Source: Clostridium_AM sp963780135 (GTDB taxonomy: Bacteria > Bacillota > Clostridia > Clostridiales > Clostridiaceae). From it: a DNA stretch of 64,000 bases. The stretch lies in assembly GCA_963780135.1 (NCBI GenBank), contig CAWAAR010000003.1:1240001-1304000 (forward strand). Reading direction: 5' to 3'. The number at the start of each line of letters is the position of its first letter. Positions within the stretch are counted from its first letter, which is position 1. The translations under genes and the position numbers were made by a program. Under the pieces are notes generated by a model that worked only from the letters and a program-made list of their open reading frames with translations, ran no database searches and was not told the origin of the DNA. Shown piece after piece: positions 1 to 8,988 of the stretch.

Positions 1-261
1 GAAAAATTCCTCAGTAAAGAAATAAATGACCATTTTCTTAACTCAGTTATTAACACTGGAATCGATGACAAGTCACTAAGGGGAGATTTAGACACTATTA
101 AAATAGGATGTTATATCTTTTCAACAATTATGGGAGTTTTGCAAAGAATGAGTTCTACTGTATTGATTTATGAAAATCAAGACACGATATTTGATGAAGT
201 TGCAGAGGCAGTTGTGGAGAGTATTTTAAATTATATCAAAAATAATGATGCTACAGTATAA
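1..261 (+). CDS. C-terminal part of a probable TetR/AcrR-family regulator
   Basis: An open frame enters from the left edge and stops at TAA 259-261, leaving 86 codons. The peptide is helical, with a hydrophobic helix (GCYIFSTIMGVLQRM) followed by an acidic amphipathic helix ending in SILNYIKNN. This is the usual look of the ligand-binding, dimerising C-terminal domain of TetR-type repressors. The DNA-binding half lies outside the window, so the family call rests on general pattern only. The flavoprotein gene starts about 80 bases downstream on the same strand and could be a target, which is inference. An unrelated helical protein is possible. Confidence 0.45.
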   Translation, partial: EKFLSKEINDHFLNSVINTGIDDKSLRGDLDTIKIGCYIFSTIMGVLQRMSSTVLIYENQDTIFDEVAEAVVESILNYIKNNDATV

Positions 262-343
262 AGCTAAATTAGTTAACAAGACTTATCATTTAATAGAAGA
301 TGACTTTTAAATTAAATATTATGAAAAGCGAGGAGATTTAGAA

Positions 344-1294
344 ATGAAAAAGAAGGTATTAGGTATTTCTTTTGGAAGAAAGATGGGCAACACTGAAACA
401 ATGATCAAAACTGCGTTGATGGAGTGTGAAAAGGAAGGTGCCGAAATAAAATTTATTCGTGCAGATGATTTAGATATTAAAGATTGTACAGGCTGTACAG
501 CTTGTGTAGGAAGCTTATTATTTGAAGGCAACGGAAATTGTACTTTAAAAGATGATATGAAAATTATTGATGAAGCATTGATGGAATGTGATGCAGTTAT
601 AGTAGGTTCTCCTACATATGTTTTGTCACCAACAGGAAAGTTTAAAACAGTATGTGACAGGATAGGACCATCTCATGATATAGCTTTTAGAACAAATGCA
701 AAAGAAAATGGAATTAAGATGGGAAAAGAAGCAAGTAAGTTGCCAGATGAGAGATCCTTTAAGCCTAGGGTAGCAGCATTAATTACTGTTGGTGGTGCAA
801 TGACACAAAACTGGTTATCCTTTGCAATGCCAACTATGTATGAATTTACAATGTCAATGTGAATAGATGTTGTTGATAAATATGAATATTTTGGTGCTAT
901 GGCTTATGAGCATGTAGTAGGAAATGAAGAAGTAATGGATAGAGTGGTTACAGTTGGAAAAAACATTGCTGATGCTCTTCATAGTGATAAAGAAGAAATG
1001 AGTAAGTGGAGAGGAAATGAAGAAGGAGTTTGTCCTGTATGTCATTGTGATATGCTTACAATAATTCATGACAAGAATAAAGTAGAGTGCCCGGTTTGTG
1101 GAATTAGTGGAGATTTAACAATAGTGAATGGAGATATTAAAGTAAGTTTTAGTGAAGTACAACAAAAACGTTCCAGGCTACACTATGATGGTAAACTAGA
1201 ACATTATATAGAAATATCTAAAGGAGCTATGGAACATACAAAAATTCCAAATAAAAAAGAATTACTTGAAAAGTATGTTGGATATGGAGAATAA
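344..1294 (+). pseudogene. Iron-sulfur flavoprotein (NADPH-dependent FMN reductase type) interrupted by an in-frame TGA
   Basis: The frame opens at ATG 344 behind GAGGAGA and would give 316 residues, exactly the length of the intact paralogue at 14043-14993, but codon 173 (860-862) is TGA. The first part has a flavodoxin-like fold: GISFGRKMGNTE for FMN phosphate binding, then a CTGCTAC motif plus a later Cys (GNCTL), the compact cluster-binding pattern of iron-sulfur flavoproteins. The second part has two CxxC pairs (CPVC, CPVCG) like a zinc ribbon. In an alignment by eye the stop falls opposite an Asp of the paralogue, not a Cys, and I see no convincing SECIS hairpin after it. A nonsense mutation is therefore likelier than selenocysteine. 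The downstream part has an ATG at 899 but no ribosome binding site. Confidence 0.7.
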
Positions 1295-1360
1295 ATTAAC
1301 AATTTTTATGAGAGGACTAGATATTTTTTAGCAATGATTTTTACGAGAGGACAATTGACA

Positions 1361-1522
1361 GAGGACAGAGGACAGTGAAGGAAAGTTTTCTTCCTTACGT
1401 CAGAAAACTAAATTTATCTTTTAGGCTTGTTTTGCTAAGGCAAAACAAGCCTAATCTATATAAATTAAAGATTTTTAGTAGTGTTAGCTGCGAAAAATCC
1501 TCCTTCACTGTCCTCTGTCCTC
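1361..1522. repeat. MITE-like element with perfect 22-bp terminal inverted repeats
   Basis: Positions 1361-1382 (beginning GAGGACAGAGGACAGTG) are an exact inverted copy of 1501-1522. Inside is a second perfect hairpin, 13-bp stem 1423-1435/1440-1452 (AGGCTTGTTTTGC) with loop TAAG. The element is 162 bp and non-coding. Two GAGAGGAC words lie just upstream, near 1310 and 1345. Terminal inverted repeats, small size and lack of a gene fit a miniature inverted-repeat transposable element. It could also fold into one long RNA hairpin that ends transcripts of the flavoprotein gene. Confidence 0.75.
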
Positions 1523-1550
1523 TAAAAAGATATCTGTTTAAAGAAAGTTG

Positions 1551-2528
1551 CTATTGTGATATTAAATATCCTGTATAATCATATAAAATCTGTTTATTTT
1601 GTATATGTAACTTTTCCAAGATATCCATCGCATTTCTTGTTGTATAAAAATTTTCAGAGGATAAGGGAGAACTAGGAATTGTTTCTATGGGAATATTAGA
1701 ATATAATTTGCGATATTCATTTGGAGTGCAGTCATAATTTTCACGAAAGACTTTGTAAAGATATCGATAATCAGAAAAGCCACATTCAATGCAAATATCG
1801 ATTAATTGCATGTCTTTAGTTAGAAGTAGTTTTTTAGCATAATTCAAGCGATGGTTATTTACATATTCCTGAAAGGATTGATTTAGATTATCCTTTATAA
1901 AATGTGATAAATATGACATAGATAGATTTTCTTTTTCTGCAATATCAGATAAACGGAGCTTCTGCATATAATTTTCATCTATATAATTTAATATTCTATT
2001 TAGTCTTTCAACCTTCTGCAGGTTAGCCTTTTTTTCTTCATCAGAAACAATATGAAAAGGCAAAGAGTCTAAAAAAATGCGAAATAGCAGATTTAATATA
2101 CTCATACAAGAAAATTCATAACCTTTTCTTTTAGCATAATATTGATAAGCAAGTTCAATAGTTAAAGCTTTAATATATTTAAAACATTCCTCTGATATGT
2201 TTTGATTAATATTAAAAGAGTCAAAGATCAAATTTGGCATATCAGGAAAGTAGTTGTAACAAAACTTTGGAGAAACTTGTAAACAAAGAATTAGGGCACT
2301 ATTTTTGCAAGTACGAATTTCATGAGGCTGGTTAGCATTAAATATGACAGCAGAATTCTGTGATAAATGATAACTTTCATGTTTTGATGTAATTGTTACT
2401 TCACCATCTATTATTAAAATTAACTCAATATCTTGATGTAGATGAGGGGTTCTATAGTCTAGATTAACCAAAAATACGTTTAGATACTTAATGTTAGGAT
2501 GTTTGATGATTTCAAATTCACTTTTCAT
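1551..2528 (-). CDS. AraC-family transcriptional regulator with cupin sensor domain
   Basis: A 325-residue protein. The start is the ATG at 2528 behind AAAGGAGT; a longer frame to 2630 has no ribosome binding site. The N-terminal part (about 15-110) is a cupin-type sugar-sensing domain with PHLHQDIELILIIDGEV and a second His motif (NQPHEI). Residues about 175-276 hold the two helix-turn-helix motifs of AraC proteins (LRLSDIAEKENLSMSYLSHF; IDICIECGFSDYRYLYKVF). An extra tail of about 49 residues follows the DNA-binding domain, which is unusual. The gene diverges from the sugar operon at 2859, so it most likely activates that operon in response to the substrate or an intermediate; this is inference from position. 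Confidence 0.88.
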   Translation of the reverse strand: MKSEFEIIKHPNIKYLNVFLVNLDYRTPHLHQDIELILIIDGEVTITSKHESYHLSQNSAVIFNANQPHEIRTCKNSALILCLQVSPKFCYNYFPDMPNLIFDSFNINQNISEECFKYIKALTIELAYQYYAKRKGYEFSCMSILNLLFRIFLDSLPFHIVSDEEKKANLQKVERLNRILNYIDENYMQKLRLSDIAEKENLSMSYLSHFIKDNLNQSFQEYVNNHRLNYAKKLLLTKDMQLIDICIECGFSDYRYLYKVFRENYDCTPNEYRKLYSNIPIETIPSSPLSSENFYTTRNAMDILEKLHIQNKQILYDYTGYLISQ

Positions 2529-2858
2529 TTTTTTTACTCCTTTTCTATTCAGTATAGAACCAATATTATGATACACTTCTTCCTCAAACTTTGTCAATTT
2601 TGTTTTTTTAAAAAAGCATTTTAGACACAATATATAAAAATCTGACAGAATACAAAAAATAGTTATAAATTTAGAAGTTTAGGCATATAAAGCGTTTACA
2701 GTATAAAAATAAATAAATTCATATAATGTAAATATATAATTTTAAAAAAGCTAAATAGTCTTATATTTATAACAAATTATGAGAAGAATAATTTTAATAA
2801 ATTATATAGAATAATATCAACAAATAAAAATATTAAATCCAAATTAGGAGGAAGAAAG
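2529..2858. other. Divergent regulatory region between AraC regulator and sugar operon
   Basis: These 330 bases hold no gene. They are very AT-rich and must contain the start signals for both the leftward AraC gene and the rightward operon. The only distinct site I can support is the catabolite-responsive-element-like sequence at 2686-2700. The rightward ribosome binding site (TTAGGAGGAAGAAAG) lies directly before 2859. Several TATAAT-like words occur between 2710 and 2830, too many to choose a promoter. Confidence 0.5.
2686..2700. promoter_or_regulatory. Candidate cre (CcpA-binding) site
   Basis: TATAAAGCGTTTACA, read on the other strand TGTAAACGCTTTATA, differs from the usual TGWAARCGYTWWCA consensus mainly at the last dinucleotide. 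It sits in the shared upstream region of a sugar-catabolic operon and its regulator, where carbon catabolite repression by CcpA is expected in Firmicutes. The match is by eye and the surroundings are AT-rich, so a chance match is possible. Confidence 0.45.
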
Positions 2859-3893
2859 ATGTCAAGATTTAAATTTTCAGTTGGACCATGGAATGTACAT
2901 AATGGAGCGGATTCATATGGACCTGCAACAAGAGAGGATATTTCCTTTGAAGAGAAAGTTAAAAAGTTTGCAGAGATAGGATTTAGTGCTATTCAGTTTC
3001 ATGATGATGATGCCGTTCCAAATATGAATGAATTAACAGAAGAGGAAATCAAGGCAGAAGCAAGAAAGGTAAAGGCTGTTTTAGATAAATATAACTTAAA
3101 AGCAGAATTTGTTGCACCAAGATTATGGATGGACAAACATACAATCGATGGAGGATTTATGTCAACATCTAAGGAAGATCGTGACTTTGCAATGTGGAGA
3201 GCTTATCGTTCTATTGATATAGCAAATGAATTAGGTTGTGACAAAATTGTATTATGGCTTGCAAGAGAAGGAACTCTTTGTGCAGAAAGCAAAAGTCCTG
3301 TATGGGCTACTCAGCAGTTAATAAATGCAATAAATGGCATGCTTCAATATGATGCAAAAATTAAGGTTTTAATCGAACCAAAACCAAATGAACCAATTGA
3401 TAGAAGTATATGCGGAACAATTGGACATGTCATGGGAGTATCAGCAACTACAATTGATCCTTCTAGAGTAGGTGGCTTACTTGAATCAGCTCATGCTATA
3501 TTAGCAGGCTTAGATCCTTCACATGAAATTGGATTTGGACTTGCAATGGGTAAACTTTGGGGTGTACATCTTAATGATCAGAACGGAATCAAATATGATC
3601 AGGATAAAACCTTTGGTGTAGAAAATCTTAGACAAGCATTTAATCAAATTAAAGTGTTAATGGAAAACAATTATGGTTCTAATGGTGAATATATTGGACT
3701 TGATGTTAAAGCAATGAGAACAACAAAAGATGAAGATAGTTATAAACATCTTGAAAATAGCTTGAAAATAGCAAAGGCATTAGAAGAAAAGGCTTCAAAA
3801 TTCGATTATGATTTTCAAAAGAAGTGTGTGGAAAATAGAGACTTTGAAGCACTTGAAATGTATGTTATGAATCTTTTAATGGGAATTGAATAA
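2859..3893 (+). CDS. Xylose-isomerase-like TIM-barrel sugar isomerase
   Basis: A 344-residue protein starting at ATG 2859 behind AGGAGGAAGAAAG. It has several xylose-isomerase signatures: FHDDD near residue 48, LWLAREGT in place of the usual WGGREG, the metal-ligand motif EPKPNEP with Glu at 173, GHVMG, DPSHEIGFG and HLNDQNGIKYDQD. Such enzymes use two divalent metals to interconvert aldoses and ketoses in the cytoplasm. It is about 40-90 residues shorter than classical XylA and differs at the catalytic loop, so the natural substrate need not be xylose. First gene of the operon with a PfkB kinase and a class II aldolase, which implies ketose formation, phosphorylation, then cleavage. Confidence 0.8.
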   Translation: MSRFKFSVGPWNVHNGADSYGPATREDISFEEKVKKFAEIGFSAIQFHDDDAVPNMNELTEEEIKAEARKVKAVLDKYNLKAEFVAPRLWMDKHTIDGGFMSTSKEDRDFAMWRAYRSIDIANELGCDKIVLWLAREGTLCAESKSPVWATQQLINAINGMLQYDAKIKVLIEPKPNEPIDRSICGTIGHVMGVSATTIDPSRVGGLLESAHAILAGLDPSHEIGFGLAMGKLWGVHLNDQNGIKYDQDKTFGVENLRQAFNQIKVLMENNYGSNGEYIGLDVKAMRTTKDEDSYKHLENSLKIAKALEEKASKFDYDFQKKCVENRDFEALEMYVMNLLMGIE

Positions 3894-3946
3894 TCATTAT
3901 AAGATTGGATGAATTACAATTTAAAATTATATTAGGGGGAGTAAAA

Positions 3947-5092
3947 ATGATCAAAGAAAATAAAAAAGTGGTTGTTGCAGGGCATATTTGTCTTGATATT
4001 ACTCCTATTTTTTCCTCAAATAAAGCTGGAAAACTTAAAGAGTTGTTGGTACCAGGAAAGTTAGTAAATGTAGAACAGGCAGATGTTCACACTGGTGGAG
4101 TTGTTGCCAATACCGGTTTGGGTATGAAAATTCTTGGTGGAGATGTGGAGCTTATGGGAAAAGTCGGAAAAGACTCCTTTGGTGAATTGGTTTTGAATAT
4201 ATTGGATAAATATGGGGTATCAAAGGGAATGATTTCTGATTCAAAAGTAAGTACCTCTTATTCAATAGTTATTGCTATGCCAGGAGTAGATAGAATCTTT
4301 CTGCATAGCCCAGGGGCAAATGATACTTTTTTAGCAGAAGATATAAAGGAAAACCTGCTACAAAATGTTTCAATGTTTCATTTTGGGTATCCACCACTTA
4401 TGAAAAGTATGTATGAAAATGAAGGTGAAGAGTTACTTAAAATATTTAAGAAAATTAAAGAACTTAATATAGCGACCTCATTAGATATGGCAGCTATTGA
4501 TACAGTATCAGAAGCTGGAAATGTTAACTGGACAAAAATTTTAGAGAAAGTACTTCCATATGTGGATTTTTTCGTTCCAAGTGTAGAAGAACTAGGTTTT
4601 ATGCTTGATAGAGAAAGATATGAAGCTTGGCTTAGAAGAGCTGATGGTAAAGATATAACTAGTATATTATCCATTGATAAAGATGTTAAGCCATTAGCAG
4701 ATAGGCTTAAGGATATGGGAGCCAAGGTTGTTTTGATAAAATGTGGGGCTCCTGGTATGTACTATAGAACTGGGAATAAGGCTAAATTGAGTGGAATTGG
4801 TTCCAATTTACATATGGATTTGGAATCGTGGATTGATAAAGAGGGCTTTGAAGAAAGCTATAAGCCAGAAAAGGTTGTATCAGGTACAGGGGCAGGTGAC
4901 ACCAGTATAGCTGCATTCCTTACAGCTATATTAAATGGTGGATATACTTTTGAGAAGTGTCTGCAATTAGCTGTTGCAACAGGAGCTTGCTGTGTATCTT
5001 CATATGATGCTTTAAGTGGACTGAAGTCCTTTGCAGAACTAGAAGAAAAGATAAATAATGGATGGGAAAAGCAATATATGTTAAGGGAGTGA
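3947..5092 (+). CDS. PfkB/ribokinase-family carbohydrate kinase
   Basis: I place the start at ATG 3947 behind AGGGGGA, giving 381 residues; the frame is open to 3905 without a good ribosome binding site. PfkB signatures are the N-terminal VVVAGHICLDITP, the glycine-rich TGGVVANTGLGMKILGG, and the C-terminal SGTGAGDTSIAAF, where GAGD forms the anion hole and catalytic base. The length exceeds the usual 300-330 residues because of an insert near residues 220-255. It should phosphorylate a sugar or keto-sugar from ATP. It lies 53 bases after the isomerase gene and 8 bases before the aldolase gene. An IolC-like role in an inositol-type pathway is possible, but IolD and IolB are absent. Confidence 0.85.
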   Translation: MIKENKKVVVAGHICLDITPIFSSNKAGKLKELLVPGKLVNVEQADVHTGGVVANTGLGMKILGGDVELMGKVGKDSFGELVLNILDKYGVSKGMISDSKVSTSYSIVIAMPGVDRIFLHSPGANDTFLAEDIKENLLQNVSMFHFGYPPLMKSMYENEGEELLKIFKKIKELNIATSLDMAAIDTVSEAGNVNWTKILEKVLPYVDFFVPSVEELGFMLDRERYEAWLRRADGKDITSILSIDKDVKPLADRLKDMGAKVVLIKCGAPGMYYRTGNKAKLSGIGSNLHMDLESWIDKEGFEESYKPEKVVSGTGAGDTSIAAFLTAILNGGYTFEKCLQLAVATGACCVSSYDALSGLKSFAELEEKINNGWEKQYMLRE

Positions 5093-5100
5093 AATAACAG

Positions 5101-5958
5101 ATGTTAGTAAACTTAAATGAAGTTTTATTACCAGCAAAACAAAATAGATACTCAGTAGGATTGTTTAATTCAGTAAATCTGGAACTTGCTAGAGGAATTA
5201 TTCAAGGGGCAGAAGAAACAGGATCTCCAGTTATTATGGGAACAGCTGAGGTGTTATTGCCATATGGGCCTTTAGAAGAGCTATCATATTTTCTTATTCC
5301 AATGGCTAAAAAAGCTAAGGTTCCAGTAGTTATCCACTATGATCATGGATTAACCTTCGAAAAGTGTATTGAGGCACTTAAATTGGGCTTCACTTCCATA
5401 ATGTATGATTGTTCAACGGATACTTATGAGGAGAATGTTAGAAAGGTAAAAGAACTTACGTATATTGCTCACCAATTTGGAGCAACTGTAGAAGGAGAGT
5501 TAGGTCATGTAGGAGACAATGAAGGTTCAGCAGAAGGAGAATCTCATTTGTCTGATCCATCAATGTTTTATACTAATCCCAAGCAAGCAAAAGACTATGT
5601 TGAGCAAACAAAGGTAGATGCGCTTGCAATTGCCGTTGGAACAGCACATGGTGCTTACAAGTTTAAACCAAAGTTAGACTTTGACAGAATTTCAGCAATT
5701 GCAAGTATTGTGAACGTACCTTTAGTACTTCATGGAGGATCTGGGCTATCAGACGATGATTTTAAAATGGCAATACAAAGAGGAATTAGTAAAGTTAATA
5801 TTTTTACAGATATAAATGATGCTGCAGCAATAGGTTCACAAAATGCTTTTGCTGATGGTAAAAAATGTTTAACTGATATGATTCCCTATGAGATAGAAGA
5901 GATAAAAAAAGCTGTTATTAAGAAAATGAAACTATTTAATTCTGTGAACAGAGCATAA
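5101..5958 (+). CDS. Class II fructose/tagatose-bisphosphate-type aldolase
   Basis: A 285-residue zinc-dependent aldolase. Diagnostic motifs are HYDHG (His79, Asp81, His82; zinc ligand and catalytic region), EGELGHVG, the zinc-binding GTAHGAYK, LHGGSGL and NIFTD, which binds the phosphate of dihydroxyacetone phosphate. The family (FbaA, GatY/KbaY, IolJ) cleaves phosphorylated ketoses to dihydroxyacetone phosphate plus an aldehyde. The start ATG 5101 follows the kinase stop by 8 bases, so the two are surely cotranscribed. Which sugar phosphate is cut cannot be read from the sequence; placement after a PfkB kinase makes it the cleavage step of this pathway rather than the housekeeping glycolytic enzyme. 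Confidence 0.9.
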   Translation: MLVNLNEVLLPAKQNRYSVGLFNSVNLELARGIIQGAEETGSPVIMGTAEVLLPYGPLEELSYFLIPMAKKAKVPVVIHYDHGLTFEKCIEALKLGFTSIMYDCSTDTYEENVRKVKELTYIAHQFGATVEGELGHVGDNEGSAEGESHLSDPSMFYTNPKQAKDYVEQTKVDALAIAVGTAHGAYKFKPKLDFDRISAIASIVNVPLVLHGGSGLSDDDFKMAIQRGISKVNIFTDINDAAAIGSQNAFADGKKCLTDMIPYEIEEIKKAVIKKMKLFNSVNRA

Positions 5959-5989
5959 AGTATTTTTAAGACCAGCTAGTAAAAGTCAA

Positions 5990-7700
5990 TAAAAAAGTTT
6001 AAAAAAGTTATTTTTAAAAAATTGCATGCCAAAAAGGCATTGCTTAAAAGGCGAACAATGCAAAAATTGGTAATAATTTTTGCGGCCGATTAGGCTGCTG
6101 GTTTATTGGAATTTTCAAGATGCATTTTGTGATGAATTTTTGGCAAACGCTGCTCGTATTCCTTTTGGTTACGTAGGACAGCAAAAATATAGTTTACAAG
6201 CTTATGCATAATAGCTACTAAGGCTACCTTCTTTTTTTTACCGTTTAGGTTATTTTTGTAGTAATCTAGTAAGATTTTATTATTGGCTTCACCAGTACGC
6301 TTAGTTCTTATAGAAGCTAAAGCTACTGCGTATAAAGCTCTACGACCAAAGCGAGTACCTCTTTTGGATATTTTGTCTTTATCACTTTTAAATTTACCAG
6401 ATTCGTTAACAGAAGGATCTATGCCAAAGTATGCAACTAACTGTTTAGGTTTTAAGAAACTTTCAAAATCGCCTATTTCAGTTAGTATAGTTATAGCAGA
6501 AATAAAACCAACTCCAGGTATGGACATTAATAACAGGATATTTTGTTTAAACTTTGAAGAAACATCATTGCCATGTAAGACGTTTTCTATTTCTTTTAAT
6601 ATTAGCTCTATCTGTTTATTAAAATTTTCAATAGTTCCAATATTAATAGTTATTTTTATTGACAATCCAAGTGATGATATGCCAATGCATGCAGCATTAG
6701 AAGCCATTTTAATTAATTTATCGTAAGTGTTGTTACACCAAATCAAATTCTTTTTAGATGACTCTTTAAGAATTTTTATAATATTTTCTTTAGAAGAATC
6801 AAGAATAGAATGAGGAGTCTGATAACACTTAAGAATAGCAATTGAAGTTACTCCAGTTACATCAGAAAATACATTGTTGTATCCTGGAAATACTATACGT
6901 AAGTCAGCAGATAACTTTTTCTTAAATGTTGATCTTGTATCAACAAGTTTATAATAATCACGGCATAGAGATTTTAAGGTAAATATAGAAACATCAAAAT
7001 AACTGTAAGCTTTTATGTCTTCAAATTTACCTATTTTAGCTATAGCTAAGGCGTCCTTTTTATCATTTTTCACTTTTCTTATGTCTTTATTTTTGTTAGA
7101 ATTAGTAACTAGAGGATTAATAACATAAGCCTCTAAGTTGTTGGTTTTAAGAAAGTGGAAAAGAGATAAGTGGTACACGCCAGTGGACTCCATGAAAATG
7201 CCAGTTTTCATGTTAAACTCTTTTTCCACTTTCTTTATTTCTTTAACTAAGTGGTTAAAGCCGTCCACATCATGATTAATCTTAAATGCCTTTCTGTAAA
7301 TATCACCGTTAGGTGTAAGAATAGCAACTATAGAAAAGTCTGCTGAAACATCAATACCTACTGTTGGGCTGTAAAAAAATTTAGACATAATTAATATCTC
7401 CTTTACTTTAGTTAGTTTGAGATAGAACAGAGTATCCACTTCTATCAATGAGTCTATAACCTTATTTGTGACACGGGTAATTCCTAAGGTAACACCCTAC
7501 GGGAAACCCAACCAGCTAAACCATAGAAATCTCACTGATGGAATGACACGCTTATTTACGGGTATGATCTCTACGAGATTCCCTGGAGGAATACATCTAA
7601 CCTCTATTCAGGAGATATTATACAATGATTTAATTTTAATGTTAAGTTTCCTGTTAGGTATCTTAATAGAAAGCATGAAATGAAGTGATTAATTATCTGA
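5990..7700 (-). mobile_element. IS110-family insertion sequence (approximate ends)
   Basis: The element consists of the transposase gene 6090-7388 plus non-coding flanks. IS110 elements usually lack clear terminal inverted repeats and make no target duplication, so I cannot fix the ends; 5990 and 7700 are estimates bounded by the aldolase stop and the leader of the dehydrogenase gene. The long side (about 300 bases) is upstream of the transposase, the typical place for a bridge RNA in the IS110 group. It lies between two genes of one apparent operon. Confidence 0.6.
6090..7388 (-). CDS. IS110-family transposase (DEDD recombinase)
   Basis: A 432-residue protein starting at ATG 7388 behind AAAGGAG; the frame is open to 7448 without need. 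The N-terminal RuvC-like DEDD domain shows VGIDVSADFSIVAIL (first Asp), GIFMESTGVYHL (Glu) and NDKKDALAIAKIG (the two C-terminal Asp). The C-terminal Tnp domain shows IPGVGFISAITILTEIG, a helix-hairpin-helix-like segment, and then FGIDPSVNESGK with the catalytic Ser of IS110 enzymes, followed by KRGTRFGRRAL. The full length and motifs suggest an active enzyme. Enzymes of this family recombine DNA guided by an RNA from the element's own non-coding end. Confidence 0.93.
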   Translation of the reverse strand: MSKFFYSPTVGIDVSADFSIVAILTPNGDIYRKAFKINHDVDGFNHLVKEIKKVEKEFNMKTGIFMESTGVYHLSLFHFLKTNNLEAYVINPLVTNSNKNKDIRKVKNDKKDALAIAKIGKFEDIKAYSYFDVSIFTLKSLCRDYYKLVDTRSTFKKKLSADLRIVFPGYNNVFSDVTGVTSIAILKCYQTPHSILDSSKENIIKILKESSKKNLIWCNNTYDKLIKMASNAACIGISSLGLSIKITINIGTIENFNKQIELILKEIENVLHGNDVSSKFKQNILLLMSIPGVGFISAITILTEIGDFESFLKPKQLVAYFGIDPSVNESGKFKSDKDKISKRGTRFGRRALYAVALASIRTKRTGEANNKILLDYYKNNLNGKKKKVALVAIMHKLVNYIFAVLRNQKEYEQRLPKIHHKMHLENSNKPAA

Positions 7701-7814
7701 CAGGTTAAATAAAATATAAGAATGATTTTTAAAAGTGAGTTGTTAATGTTCGCTAGAAAATAAAGATGTTTTCTATTAAATGTTACAACTACATTATATA
7801 AGGAGGTAATATAA
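7389..7814 (-). ncRNA. Non-coding end of the IS110 element, candidate bridge-RNA region, then dehydrogenase leader
   Basis: This 426-base gap has no convincing gene. The part next to the transposase start (about 7400-7690) is less AT-rich than the surroundings and contains several short self-complementary blocks, including words around CACGGGTAATTCC, CCCTACGGGAAACCC and CTACGAGATTCCC. In the IS110 group the bridge RNA that pairs with target and donor is encoded upstream of the transposase, which is where this lies. The identification is from position and composition only. The last 100 bases are the leader of the gene at 7815, ending in a clear AAGGAGG. Confidence 0.35.
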
Positions 7815-8957
7815 ATGAAAAGAGTTTTAAACTATGGAATGGTTGGCGGAGGCCCCGATGCTTTTATTGGTGATGCACATAGGCGCTCTATTAATTTGGA
7901 TGGAAAAGCTAAAATTGTTGCTGGATGCTTTTCAAGAACACAAGAGAAAAACTTATCTATGGGAAAACAACTTGGAATCTGTACAGAAAGATGTTACAAG
8001 AATGCATTTGAAATGGCAGAGGCAGAGAGCAAAAGGGAAGATGGTATTGATTTTGTTGTTGTAGTAACACCAAACCATTCACATTATGAAATTTGTAAAC
8101 GGTTTTTAGAAGCTGGAATCAATGTAGTTTGTGATAAGCCAGTGACTACTGAATCTAGACAAGCCATGGAATTGGAAGTACTTGCAAAAGAAAAAGGCCT
8201 GCTATTTATGGTTACCTATACTTATATGGGACATGTAACAGCAAAACATATAAGAGAAATCATTAAATCAGGTGAGATTGGAGAAATTAGAACAGTTATG
8301 GCTGAGTATCCACAAGGCTGGCTTGCTTTTGAAGATAATTGTGGTGGAAAACAAGGGGAATGGAGATGTGATCCTGCACAGTCAGGTAATACGAATTGCT
8401 TAGGGGATTTAGGAACCCATGTTGAAAATGCCGTAGCAACTATGACTGGACTTAAAATAAAGAAAGTATTAGCTAAAATGGACATTATGGTTCCAGGACG
8501 CAAATTGGATGATAATGATACTGTGCTTGTGGAATACGAAGGCGGAGCCACAGGGCTATATTGGACATCTCAAATTGCTATCGGCCATGATAATAGTTTA
8601 AGAATGCGAATATATGGCAGCAAAGGTACTATTCAATGGTTTCAAGAAAACCCAGAAAAAATTACTCTTATTAAAGAAGATGGACTTATTACTGAAGTAC
8701 ATAGAGGATATGGATCAATTGCTGAAAAAGCAGCAAAATATCAAAGACTCCCAAGTGGGCATCCAGAAGGATGGTTCGAAGCAATGGCAAACTTATACTC
8801 AAGTTTTATTGAATGTATTCATGGAAAAGAAGATGGTACATTTAAAGAAAGTATGATTGACTACCCAACTTTAGCTGATGGGTTGGAAGGAATTTTATTT
8901 GTAGAAGCTTGTTTGGAAAGTAGTAAAAATGGAAATGTATGGGTTGAAATTAAATAA
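7815..8957 (+). CDS. Gfo/Idh/MocA-family NAD(P)-dependent dehydrogenase
   Basis: A 380-residue oxidoreductase starting at ATG 7815 behind AAGGAGGTAATATAA. The N-terminal Rossmann fold binds NAD(P) through GMVGGGPDAFIGDAHRR; VVVVTPNHSHYEI and CDKPVTTE are the conserved dinucleotide and substrate-Lys segments, the latter being the EKP motif of the family with Cys-Asp in front. The C-terminal half is the mixed alpha/beta substrate domain. Relatives oxidise polyols, inositols or sugars at one carbon. It is cotranscribed with the TIM-barrel isomerase at 8989 (31 bases apart) and was probably part of the operon starting at 2859 before the IS110 element landed between them. Confidence 0.85.
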   Translation: MKRVLNYGMVGGGPDAFIGDAHRRSINLDGKAKIVAGCFSRTQEKNLSMGKQLGICTERCYKNAFEMAEAESKREDGIDFVVVVTPNHSHYEICKRFLEAGINVVCDKPVTTESRQAMELEVLAKEKGLLFMVTYTYMGHVTAKHIREIIKSGEIGEIRTVMAEYPQGWLAFEDNCGGKQGEWRCDPAQSGNTNCLGDLGTHVENAVATMTGLKIKKVLAKMDIMVPGRKLDDNDTVLVEYEGGATGLYWTSQIAIGHDNSLRMRIYGSKGTIQWFQENPEKITLIKEDGLITEVHRGYGSIAEKAAKYQRLPSGHPEGWFEAMANLYSSFIECIHGKEDGTFKESMIDYPTLADGLEGILFVEACLESSKNGNVWVEIK

Positions 8958-8988
8958 TAAAAAAAATAAATTTTAGGAGGAATTAATC

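Noticed and set aside
860..862. TGA as a selenocysteine codon in the first flavoprotein
   Set aside because: The aligned residue in the paralogue is Asp and not Cys; the sequence after the TGA forms only a small AT-rich hairpin unlike a bacterial SECIS.
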